The notes under the pieces were generated by a model. It was not told the origin of the DNA and made no database searches. It saw nothing but the letters and a program-made list of their open reading frames with translations. Shown here piece by piece: positions 9,791 through 18,220 of a stretch of 64,000 bases of DNA. Made by a program: the position numbers and the translations under genes. Source of the stretch: Chaetoceros tenuissimus (Eukaryota > Bacillariophyta > Thalassiosirophyceae > Chaetocerotales > Chaetocerotaceae); contig BLLK01000069.1 of assembly GCA_021927905.1 (NCBI GenBank), positions 2,852,001-2,916,000 on the forward strand, read 5' to 3'. Every line of letters begins with the position of its first letter. Positions within the stretch are counted from its first letter, which is position 1.

Positions 9791-10333
9791 CTAGCTACTG
9801 CTAACCTTTGCAATACAATTCTGCTTCTTATTCTGACCGCAACTCACGTAATTTTCCTCATAAGTCAAATCATATTGCACTGGGGTACATCCATCAGATG
9901 AATTACAGTAAAGATTTCTCAAATTGCAGTAATTCGTACTGAAATCCAAGATTGAGAAAACTTGCGACTCAGAGCAAGCAGTAACAGTGCAAGTAGATCC
10001 TTCGTTTGTACTAATAAATGCAAAATCTAATAGATCTGTCCACTTTCTATTTGCAGTTAGTCTAGAGCCCTTGACTTCGCCTTCTTGAGAAGAAATTTGG
10101 GAATATGTTCCGCCATTGTGGGGATCTACAAATGATGCAGAAGTAAGGCGTAGATTGATTTCTGATTGTACAATGTGACATGGTTCTTTGAAGTCAATAC
10201 TCATTTTGCACTTTGCATTCTTCCATGCAGGAGAACCTGGGCATGATGGATCTTGTTCCTTTGCAAGAACTGTCGCAGTGATAGTTGCTGAGAACAGCAC
10301 TACAAAAGATAACACTTTCTCAAAGGTAAGCAT
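9791..10333 (-). CDS. Secreted Cys-containing hypothetical protein
   Basis: A 180-residue protein with a classical signal peptide (about 1-24, VLSFVVLFSATITATVLA). The mature part has about ten cysteines, including CTVTACSES, YCNLRNLYC and the C-terminal YVSCGQNKKQNC, so disulfide bonding outside the cell or in the secretory pathway is likely. There is no transmembrane helix and no glycosidase or protease motif. The family is not recognised. Start ATG at 10333; convergent with the preceding plastid protein gene and divergent from the DnaJ-X gene. Confidence 0.6.
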   Translation of the reverse strand: MLTFEKVLSFVVLFSATITATVLAKEQDPSCPGSPAWKNAKCKMSIDFKEPCHIVQSEINLRLTSASFVDPHNGGTYSQISSQEGEVKGSRLTANRKWTDLLDFAFISTNEGSTCTVTACSESQVFSILDFSTNYCNLRNLYCNSSDGCTPVQYDLTYEENYVSCGQNKKQNCIAKVSSS

Positions 10334-10712
10334 CGTAAATGAAAATGTCTATCCTCACAGTTGGAACTACGTTGATAATCATAAGATCACTGTAAGTAGC
10401 TTTCCTCAAACATACAACACAACATATTATCCAAAGAAAAATGAGAAGGCCTAAATAGGGAGTATGCCTTTTGGTATGTAGAAGTAGTAGGTTATGATAT
10501 TCTTGAAAACGGCCCTCAACGGCTCCTCGCCACACCCTCCCTCATCCAGTCGCTCTTGCTCTCTCTCTGCTTTGCTTTTCAGAAGTGGAACTCTTTTCTT
10601 GTTCCATCAGATTCTTGATGCATACCTTTCGGAATCTTTATGCTTTCATTTTTATTTCCTTTACTTAATTAAAATCTCAAAGATAGCAATAAGAAATATT
10701 GTAGATTGAACC
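10334..10712. promoter_or_regulatory. Divergent promoter region, secreted protein / DnaJ-X gene
   Basis: About 380 bp between divergent ATGs. A CT-rich segment (10543-10570) and an AT-rich stretch just before the plus-strand ATG are the only visible features. Confidence 0.4.
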
Positions 10713-12744
10713 ATGCAAGATCAAACTAACAATAGCAGTGTCAAAAATTACGACACATCAACTCTCACAGATGAAGAACTTGCCAAGAAGGCTCAAGAAG
10801 AGTTGAACATGGAGGAAGACATGGAAGAGGTGAGTTCTACATTCAAATGGTTTCAACTTGTGAATATGTTTAAATATTGTAAATGCTCGAGACTATGGGA
10901 ACTATTGCTTTATGTATAGAAAAAAATCCTAGGGCAGAGTTAGTCACTATGCAGGTCATTGTTCGGTACTTTTCGTTGAGAATATTGAAGTACATTCATA
11001 TCCATGGGCTGAAATATTCATTTCTAACATTTTTCCATTTCGATTCGCATAGGCAAATGAAGTCTTCAACTCTTTATTTTCTACTAGGAGACCGAAAGAT
11101 GCGTCTGCAGGTCTTTCCTCTGCAACAAAATCCATCGGAAAAGGAGTACTAGCAGGAGCAGTCTCACTCGTAGCACAGCCTATTGCAGGAGCGCAACAGG
11201 AAGGTGCAAAAGGTTTCTTCAAGGGACTTGCGACAGGTGTTGCATCTGCAGTTGCTCTTCCTTTGACTGGTGTAGCGATTGGAGCATATCAAGTTGCAAG
11301 AGGAGTTGGAAATCAAGGTGAAGCAAATAAGGCTGCAAAGCAAGGTATGCAATGGGATGATGTAAAGCGTGAATGGTATTTTTATTATTTGAATAAAGAA
11401 TTTGAAGAAGTTGAAAATTGGTATAAGCAGCAAAAAGAAGATGGTAATGAAACTTCTTCAGGAAATCCATCTGAGAAAAAGGTGAAGGATCGTGAATTCT
11501 ATGATTTACTTGGTGTTTCAACCAATGCTACTTCCGGAGAAATCAAAAAGGCATATTACAAGGAAGCGAGAAAAGTGCACCCTGATAAGTGTCCAGACGA
11601 TCCAGATGCTGCAACAAAGTTTCAAGCATTAGGACAAGCATATCAAATTTTGTCTGACGAGCAATCGAGAGCAAACTATGATAAGAATGGAAAGCCAGAG
11701 AATGAAAATCAGGATGATATGATGAATTCAATTGATACAACAGTATTCTTCAACGTTATGTTTGGATCTACCCTTGTTGAGCCATATGTTGGAGAGCTTT
11801 GGATCGCTTCTGTTGCTGATTTGATGATGAAGGATATGGCCAAGCAAGGTGATATGTCTGAATCCGAACTTGCAGAAGCTCTTACAGGAAAGGCAGAAAA
11901 GAATTCCATGGAAAGCAAAATGAAGCAAAAAATGAGAGAAATAAAGATTGCAATGTATTTGAGAGAAAAGGTACAGCGATATGTAGATGGCACGATTGCA
12001 GGTGACGACTTTGGTGCTGAGATCCAAATAGAAGCATGTAAAATTGCTGATGGATCCTTTGGTACCACATTCCTAAATATTATTGGTTTCCAACTTGAGG
12101 TCGAAGCAGAAGAATATATTGGGTTCCAAAAGAGTTTGTTTGACGGCTACAAGGCCCAGGCAAAGAAGAATGCAAGTGCAACCCAGACCAACTTCAAAAT
12201 CACTGGTGCTGCTATCAAGGCGGTCAGCGCAGGACGCAAAGTATACACAGAGGTGGAAAAGTCAAAAGAAGCAGTCAATCAGGCAAATGCCAATGGAGTT
12301 CAAAAGAGTAAACAAGAACTTGAAGCTGAACAAGCTATGCTTGCTGCACAAAAACTTGAAGAGAATCTTCCTACCATTTTGGAATTGGCTTGGGCTATCA
12401 ATACTCGTGACATCAAGAATACTCTTCGAAGTGCATGTAAGAAGCTCTTTGCTGATGCAAATGCCACTATGGAACAGCGTCTGAAAAGAGCACAAGCAAT
12501 CAAAATTATAGGAAAAGAGTTATTGGAGATTGGAAAACTTGTAGGTGCTTCCAAGGATGAACTAAATACTACAGAGGCCATCAAAGCAAGAGCTGAGGTT
12601 GCAGTAATGACAACTATGGCGAAGGCACAAGGACAAGAAGTAGATGAGAAGGATACAGAAGAACTCATCAAGCAACAAAGAAAGATGGCAGCGGAGAGAG
12701 ATAGCGCACACCAAGCAGCACAACAGCAAGTACCGCCATCATAA
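10713..12744 (+). CDS. J-domain protein with DnaJ-X domain (plant DnaJ-10 / yeast Caj1-Djp1 type)
   Basis: Hsp40 co-chaperone of 602 residues in two exons. Exon 1 (10713-10829) ends MEEDMEE before a GTGAGT donor. The acceptor CATAG precedes 11053, where the frame resumes ANEVFNSLFST; both junctions are phase 0. An Ala/Gly-rich N-terminal stretch (about 55-110) is weakly hydrophobic. The J domain is at about 186-253 (REFYDLLGV...VHPDK) with HPD from residue 215. The region starting TTVFFNVMFGS, with EPYVGELWIASVADL, is the DnaJ-X signature, and an Ala/Gln/Glu-rich helical tail follows. Family members assist Hsp70 at membranes such as peroxisome or ER; the exact location here is unknown. Confidence 0.85.
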
Positions 12745-12852
12745 GTCCTTCTAGATTATCCTCGTATTTGTAATTATGTTAAGAGAAAATTTTGAAACTT
12801 TGAAGTTTCTGATGAAAATATGTACAGTTGTTTGTATGTCATCTTTAAAAAA

Positions 12853-13959
12853 TCAAACAAAGCTTCCTACACCACTGCTTCTCTGTGTCAGCATGCTCTC
12901 TACTCTATCCATGACATCGTCGAGAGTCGGTCTTTCGGTTCTATCCACAGTCAAAATCCATTCTACTAGATCATGTATCAGCGGACTGTATTGGTAAACA
13001 GATACTCTCTTTGCAGGTGGTTTTGGAATCTTTCCACCCAGAATTCTCAAGTGTGTACAATCCACAATTCTCACAGACCCATCGTTTCTGAATTCCATTT
13101 CAAATGGACTTGTTCCATACATTAATCCATAGAGTAAACAGCCGCAAGACCAAACATCGATTTTTCCGTCAATATCTGCTTCTAACGACCCATGCCGACA
13201 GCCGCCATCAAAGAGTTCTGGTGCCCGATAACTTATTGTAGAATTCTGTGAAGCTTCTTCCGTAACCCTGAGTACTGTCCGGCGATCTTTTAATTGAATA
13301 ACCAATTGTCTTGCACTACCAAAATCCATTAGAATTGGTTTACCTGGTTCTCTCAATTGACTCATTGAGAAGCCCATTTCGTCATCACCAAAAGAATTTG
13401 ATTTTGCCGATGGTAAATCTAGCAAAACGTTCTCAAGTTTAACATCGCAATGAGCATAACCAGCATCATGCAATGACTTGACACCCTTTAAAACTCCTTT
13501 GAAGAGAGTAAGCACTTGTCGCTCCTTCATAGTTCTTATAATTCCCAAATCATCACTCAAAAGTTTCCTCTTGTTAACTTCGTCTCTTAGCGATCCGCCA
13601 GTAATCAGTGGGAAGAGCATATAACACATCATAGCATTTCCTCCAGCAGGTGTATACTTGACATTATACAGATGTAATACATGATCGCCTCTGACATTCC
13701 GATGAACGTCAACTTCCTTTCTGCATGCTTCCATCATTTCATCATCGTTGCACATCATTCTCTTGAGAGCATAGGATCTGCCAAGGGAGTCAGTAGCTGT
13801 GTAAATGTAGGAGAAGCCTCCTTCTGCAATCTTTTGATGGATAGTCACTGTCGGCCCATGTTCAAAGTGAAGTGTCTGTGACCTATTGAGAAATTGAGAA
13901 ATAAGGTTCGATATCTTTTTCGCCAGGGCAAACAAGAAATTTAGAATCTCCTGAATCAT
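12853..13959 (-). CDS. STK16/NAK-family Ser/Thr protein kinase
   Basis: A 368-residue single-domain kinase. Visible motifs: glycine loop AEGGFSYIY, catalytic Lys in YALKRM, catalytic loop HCDVKLEN (Cys replaces the usual Arg of HRD), MDFGSAR as the DFG motif, SYRAPELF as the APE motif, and DVWSCGCLLYGLMYGTSPFEM. The activation segment is long, with a TISYRAPELF pattern like human STK16. That kinase is Golgi-associated and N-terminally acylated; here an amphipathic N-terminal helix (QEILNFLFALAKKI) may serve instead. Residues KLENVLLDLPSAKSNS carry a small insertion. All catalytic residues are present, so activity is expected. Start ATG at 13959. Confidence 0.85.
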   Translation of the reverse strand: MIQEILNFLFALAKKISNLISQFLNRSQTLHFEHGPTVTIHQKIAEGGFSYIYTATDSLGRSYALKRMMCNDDEMMEACRKEVDVHRNVRGDHVLHLYNVKYTPAGGNAMMCYMLFPLITGGSLRDEVNKRKLLSDDLGIIRTMKERQVLTLFKGVLKGVKSLHDAGYAHCDVKLENVLLDLPSAKSNSFGDDEMGFSMSQLREPGKPILMDFGSARQLVIQLKDRRTVLRVTEEASQNSTISYRAPELFDGGCRHGSLEADIDGKIDVWSCGCLLYGLMYGTSPFEMEFRNDGSVRIVDCTHLRILGGKIPKPPAKRVSVYQYSPLIHDLVEWILTVDRTERPTLDDVMDRVESMLTQRSSGVGSFV

Positions 13960-14397
13960 GGTATGTGAATAGAGTTTTTCTTATGAGCAGTGAAATTTTA
14001 TTGGAAGAGTGTACTCGTACGAGTAGTTGTAATAGGACCGAAGTAGAGAGATGCCGGTTCAAAAATACCACCCGCTTTTTTGTGTTTTTTATGTTTTGCC
14101 CAATGACTTTCTCTCTTGTTCTAAATTATAAGGCTAGCTTAGAGGAGGTATTATCGTGGCTAGTGAAAAGCTCATATTTTCGCTCACAATGACGTTTCAT
14201 TCTTCGAAATATTTTCCAACGATGGTTGTAGAGTAAGGTACTAGTACCATACTTTTTTGAGCAAGAAGTTGTATATCCCAATCTACCTACTACTCCGTAT
14301 ATTTAATCATCAGTGGCTTCATCTGCACTGACACATTATTGTTTTAAAAGCATACCTGAATCTCTACAAATTTACTTCAAAACTTATCTTGATACAA
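13960..14397. promoter_or_regulatory. Divergent promoter region, STK16-like kinase / CX9C gene
   Basis: 438 bp between divergent ATGs. T-rich stretches near 14078-14096 are the only visible feature. No RNA gene is seen. Confidence 0.4.
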
Positions 14398-14796
14398 ATG
14401 TATGAGCAATCGGAACGAAAACATCCATGTGAAGCAGTCTCATTGGAAGTACAACGTTGTCATAAAAAGCATGGAAAATTGGGGGAAGATTGTGTCAGGG
14501 AAGAATTAGCGCAAAAACGATGCTTTGCACAGTTGTTATGTCGAAGGGAAGCAAAGAGTTTTTATGATGACAAAGTGATTCCATTATCAAACAACAAATG
14601 GCGACTCAGTTCGATAGGGAGCGGAGGCTCAAAGGTCAGTTGTGCTATGCTTGTAGAGGTATTTGCGAAACCAGAAAATGAACTTGAGATCCCAGAAGGT
14701 ATTACCAAAGAAGATCGTAAGTATTGTCGAGAAATTACACACGCTTTGGCATCTTGTATATCCAAGAAAAGGAATGGCAGGAGATTTGTAGACTGA
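14398..14796 (+). CDS. Twin CX9C (CHCH-type) mitochondrial intermembrane-space protein
   Basis: A 132-residue protein with cysteines in the order C-x9-C (HPCEAVSLEVQRC), ten residues, then C-x9-C (DCVREELAQKRC). This is the twin CX9C helical hairpin imported and oxidised by Mia40 in the mitochondrial intermembrane space. Another C-x9-C occurs near the end (YCREITHALASC). Known relatives are respiratory-complex assembly factors or subunits; which one applies is not clear, and the length exceeds most of them. The frame opens with TTG at 14389, so the ATG at 14398 is taken as the start. Convergent with the next gene, with a 93-bp gap. Confidence 0.7.
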   Translation: MYEQSERKHPCEAVSLEVQRCHKKHGKLGEDCVREELAQKRCFAQLLCRREAKSFYDDKVIPLSNNKWRLSSIGSGGSKVSCAMLVEVFAKPENELEIPEGITKEDRKYCREITHALASCISKKRNGRRFVD

Positions 14797-14889
14797 AAAT
14801 AATGAATTGACCTTTATAATTTCTACATGATACAAGTATATGCATGACCCCAATGCTGCAATATGAAAAATAGCATTTTTACTTATTCA

Positions 14890-16350
14890 TCAGAGCTCGC
14901 CAGGATCAACTATAAATCTAACATCTGTGTTGAGATTGTTGAGAACATTATCATCCATTTTGGAAAGTCTTTCACTGTAGTAACCAATATGATTCACTAA
15001 ACTTGGTTGTACGTGCTTTCTAGGGATACCAACCTCTGCTGGAAAGTAAATATCTCGATTCATGTACTCGTCAGCATTGTGTTCTGGATCCACTCCTACT
15101 TTTTGAAGATATTTAACAAGTTTCTTGGCAGAATCTCGTGTGTACAGCATGGCAACTGTTCCATACATGTGATCATCTTCTGTAATCTCAAATTTGTTCT
15201 GATGTGGAGGAAATTTCCTGGAATATCGCTCAGAATTCATGTGAGATACATCATTGTAATAATATTTCTTTGTATATAGTGGAAACCTGATTTTCTTCCA
15301 TGTGTTGTGAGCTTTGTTGAAATATGCGTACAAAGAAAGAATAGATATAGAACCAGTGCCATCTTTGTTGATCATACCACTTTTCTCTAGAGGTTTCAAA
15401 ACTTGCTCGTCTAAATGAAGCATAAAGTCCACAGGTACCATTGCATCTTCTTCCATCATCAAACAGTAAGGAAGTCCACTTTCAAGGCATATTTTCAGTC
15501 CAGATATTTGATCGCTAAGAAAATGATATTTCCATATTGTTTTTTCCTCTTTTAATTCCTTCAATTCCTTCAGCTTGTGTTTATATATCTCGTCCCAGTA
15601 TGTTATGTTGTGAACCTTGTGTATAAATGGTAATTTGGATAATGTATCTTTCAAATATCCAAAGTCCATTTTGCCTTCTCTCTTTTCAGTATTCAAAAGA
15701 CGAATTTCAGCCATGTTGAGTCTTTTCTGATTCTCTTGTGAAGAGTATGATAATAGTCCCATCATCAGAGCTTTGATATAGGGTATTTTACGATTTCCAA
15801 GGTATATATTGATGCACACTTTCTTTTCCATCTGATGCTCTTTGCGTTTCTCTTCTTCGTGAGTTATACTCTTTCGAAGTGCTTTGAAGTCATATGTTTC
15901 CATAAAGTAAATTGACTGGACCAGAATTCTATCATGTTTCTCTATTTCTCGCTCAACAGCTGAAGTATCATATGCGAACAAATGTGTTCTTTTAGGGTAA
16001 CCAGGCTCTGGTAAATCTCTTGTTAGTCTTTCAAACTCTGGAACTTCTGGAAATGGGTCATTGCTCTTGTCGTCATTCAGTTTACTTCTTATGAAAAATT
16101 CATCACTCTCTATACTACTCGTATCATGACCAAATTCAGCTGCATATGGGGTGTGAATAGCTTTATTTTGATGGATATCTTTATCTATGAAGGAATCTAT
16201 GTCATCCAAACTTTGACTTGTCCGGTAGCTCTTGTAATATTTCCATGTGCAAAATATCTCAAACAAAGCAAAGCATGCCCATATTCGCACACGAAGGATA
16301 CTTTCTCGTCGACGCACCCTTTCTTCTTTCGGACTAGCTGGATGCAGCAT
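14890..16350 (-). CDS. Type II membrane glycosyltransferase-like protein (PGAP4/TMEM246-like)
   Basis: The 486-residue protein has a basic N-terminus, one signal-anchor helix (about 23-38, IWACFALFEIFCTWKYY) and a large lumenal domain. Within that domain, CINIYLGNRKIPYIKALMMG begins a Rossmann-like fold. The sequence LPYCLMMEEDAMVP fits a metal- or sugar-nucleotide-binding acidic motif (EED). Near the end, VNHIGYYSERLS resembles the C-terminal block of the PGAP4 family, which adds GalNAc to GPI anchors in the Golgi. The topology and acidic motif are seen directly; assignment to PGAP4 rather than another Golgi transferase is tentative. Single exon; start ATG at 16350. Confidence 0.55.
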   Translation of the reverse strand: MLHPASPKEERVRRRESILRVRIWACFALFEIFCTWKYYKSYRTSQSLDDIDSFIDKDIHQNKAIHTPYAAEFGHDTSSIESDEFFIRSKLNDDKSNDPFPEVPEFERLTRDLPEPGYPKRTHLFAYDTSAVEREIEKHDRILVQSIYFMETYDFKALRKSITHEEEKRKEHQMEKKVCINIYLGNRKIPYIKALMMGLLSYSSQENQKRLNMAEIRLLNTEKREGKMDFGYLKDTLSKLPFIHKVHNITYWDEIYKHKLKELKELKEEKTIWKYHFLSDQISGLKICLESGLPYCLMMEEDAMVPVDFMLHLDEQVLKPLEKSGMINKDGTGSISILSLYAYFNKAHNTWKKIRFPLYTKKYYYNDVSHMNSERYSRKFPPHQNKFEITEDDHMYGTVAMLYTRDSAKKLVKYLQKVGVDPEHNADEYMNRDIYFPAEVGIPRKHVQPSLVNHIGYYSERLSKMDDNVLNNLNTDVRFIVDPGEL

Positions 16351-16535
16351 ATTCTCGGAATGGTAGCATGCATTTATGTTCTCAACAAGCTTCCATTGAA
16401 TTTTAAATAAAAACTTGCAACTTTTTTACATGCAAAACAGGAGAGAACGCATTGGTCAAAAATAACAAAATAGATAGAAATGGAAAGAAAAGAAAAAGAG
16501 TTTGCGATTTTTTCAATTTTTCTTTCGATGCTACT

Positions 16536-17658
16536 TTAGATATTTGGAGTTGGTAAATCACCGAATACTTCTGGAAATAGTGAGGTAGGCTTTCCTTTCA
16601 CCATAGTCTCCATAAACAATGGTTGGAAAAAGTCATCACCACCTTCTGTTCCACTGCCATGGCCTTTATTAATTGTAATTCCACCCAGGAGAGTAATTTC
16701 AGAGATTCGAGACCAAACCTTTTCACCATTCTTGGAAACATACCCATTTACCTGCTCTAGTACTAGCTCCTGAATGATTTTGTACAAATTAGTAGTCATT
16801 TTGGCAATCGCATAATCATCACCACCTTTGTCTTTCCATTCCTTCAATGGCATTTTCTTCTACAACGTAATCATACTCAAGATTCATTCCTGAAGTTCCC
16901 TGGAGAAGAGAATTCTTTGATCCCCCAACAATTTCATAGTATGCTCTGACAGCAACACCATTGGCTTCGTCGTCGCCAAATTCTTCAGTGCCGATTCTTT
17001 CAACTTGTCCAACTTTTCCATTTTTATTGATTCCAACGTTTGGACCAAACAATATCACAACCTTTCCATCTTTTGGAGAATGAGATAGTAAATCTGACAT
17101 ACCTGCATCACCCGCAAATGGAATTCCTGCAATACCACCCAGATTGTATACACCACCATCTTTTGCTTCACATAGTTTACTTCTTAGGATAGACACCAAT
17201 GATATTGGAGTGGTCATAATCTCTTCTGAAGGGAGAGAAGTAGCAATAAGTGTGTTATAAGGTAAATACTGACGTTTGCGCAATGTACTTTGTACTCGTA
17301 GAAGAATTGTATTGTTTGGTAGAGATCCGGGAAAGTATTGCTTGAGACTATCGTCAAAAGCTGTGGTTCCTTGTTTTGCGTAGGAAGGAAGAGGAGTAGC
17401 AACATTTGCACTCGTTGCAGTCATGAATGAAGCTACAATTGTTTGTATAGGTGTGTTAATTCTTGCTTCTCTAGCTGTCATGCATGATGCTTCATCTGAT
17501 GATGACACTTAATCATTAGAAAGTGAAGAGAAAAGATCTGATGTTGTTTTGAGACATGTCTGAGTATTAGTAGCAGGAGTGAATCCAAGTGAAGGAGTGA
17601 ATCCAAGTGAAGGAGTGACACTCCACAGAATTCCTACGGCGATTGCTTCAATTTTCAT
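16536..17658 (-). pseudogene. Degenerate theta-carbonic-anhydrase (LCIB/LCIC-like) gene
   Basis: The conceptual product begins with a signal peptide and a plastid-type LGF-TP motif (ATG at 17658). It then matches the LCIB family: FPGSLPNNTILLR, RKRQYLPYNTLIATS, GGIAGIPFAGDAG, LLSHSPKDGK, FGPNVGINKNGKVG, and near the end ITLLGGITINKG. Two breaks are visible. An in-frame TAA at 17509-17511 could derive from GAA. A +1 shift at about 16835-16855, in a short A run, is needed to reach the C-terminal 95 residues. The family's zinc Cys positions also look lost: ATSLPSEE where a Cys is expected, and ANGVA where CG is expected; the His in LLSHSP stays. An intact homologue would act on CO2/HCO3- near the pyrenoid. 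Assembly error is the main alternative for the breaks. Confidence 0.7.
17581..17616. repeat. 18-bp direct tandem duplication
   Basis: Two perfect 18-bp copies (17581-17598 and 17599-17616) double the SLGFTP hexapeptide at the plastid cleavage site of the carbonic-anhydrase relic. The duplication keeps frame. Confidence 0.9.
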
Positions 17659-18220
17659 GATCGAGCGTTGAAATGTATCTCGGTAGAGTATGGAATAGAT
17701 ATATACTATAGCATAAACAATACAACAAATAAACGCATGTGAAAAAGAAATATGTAGAAAAAGATCTCTTGTGTTGAACACAGTCGGTGTCAAAAAGATA
17801 CTATGTATCATAACCTGCTAAAATGAAAACTATGACTCCTTTTACACGACTGAAATAACATCGTGGGTCTAAAAAACGGTTTTTTACTCTTTGCCAGATC
17901 GGAGTTCGTGTGGAAAACACAAACGACGAGATCTCAAAAATCTCGTGTTCTCTGTACGGTACCACAAAACCATCAGCAATTCAAATAGGAACAGTGAAGG
18001 TGTCAAGGCTGCTTATTAGAACTGGAATCAAATTCATTTCGCAGTGTAGCTGAGTCATATCTTCCATACATATCTTGTGTTGGGGGGGCTACATATCTTC
18101 CATAGGTGTTTCTAGGAATAGAATTAAATATCGTCCTAATTTTCACTTTGATCGTTTGAAGGGCTTGGAGAATAAATACTAGTTGTTCCCATTCCCTGTT
18201 GCTCATAGTTGATTTTAATC
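17659..18220. promoter_or_regulatory. Divergent intergenic region with small inverted repeats
   Basis: This is 560 bp between the carbonic-anhydrase relic and the large acidic protein gene. It holds a perfect inverted repeat of 7+7 bases around one central base (17871-17885, AAAAAAC / GTTTTTT). It also holds a 7-bp stem hairpin (17926-17932 with 17940-17946, ACGAGAT / ATCTCGT). A 67-codon minus-strand frame at 18003-18206 is not supported. Confidence 0.4.

Noticed and set aside
18003-18206. 67-codon minus-strand frame with two YGRY units
   Set aside because: Its ATG lies only 14 bp from the start of the well-supported plus-strand gene. No homologue pattern is seen, and the repeat comes from a short local CATATCTTCCATA duplication.
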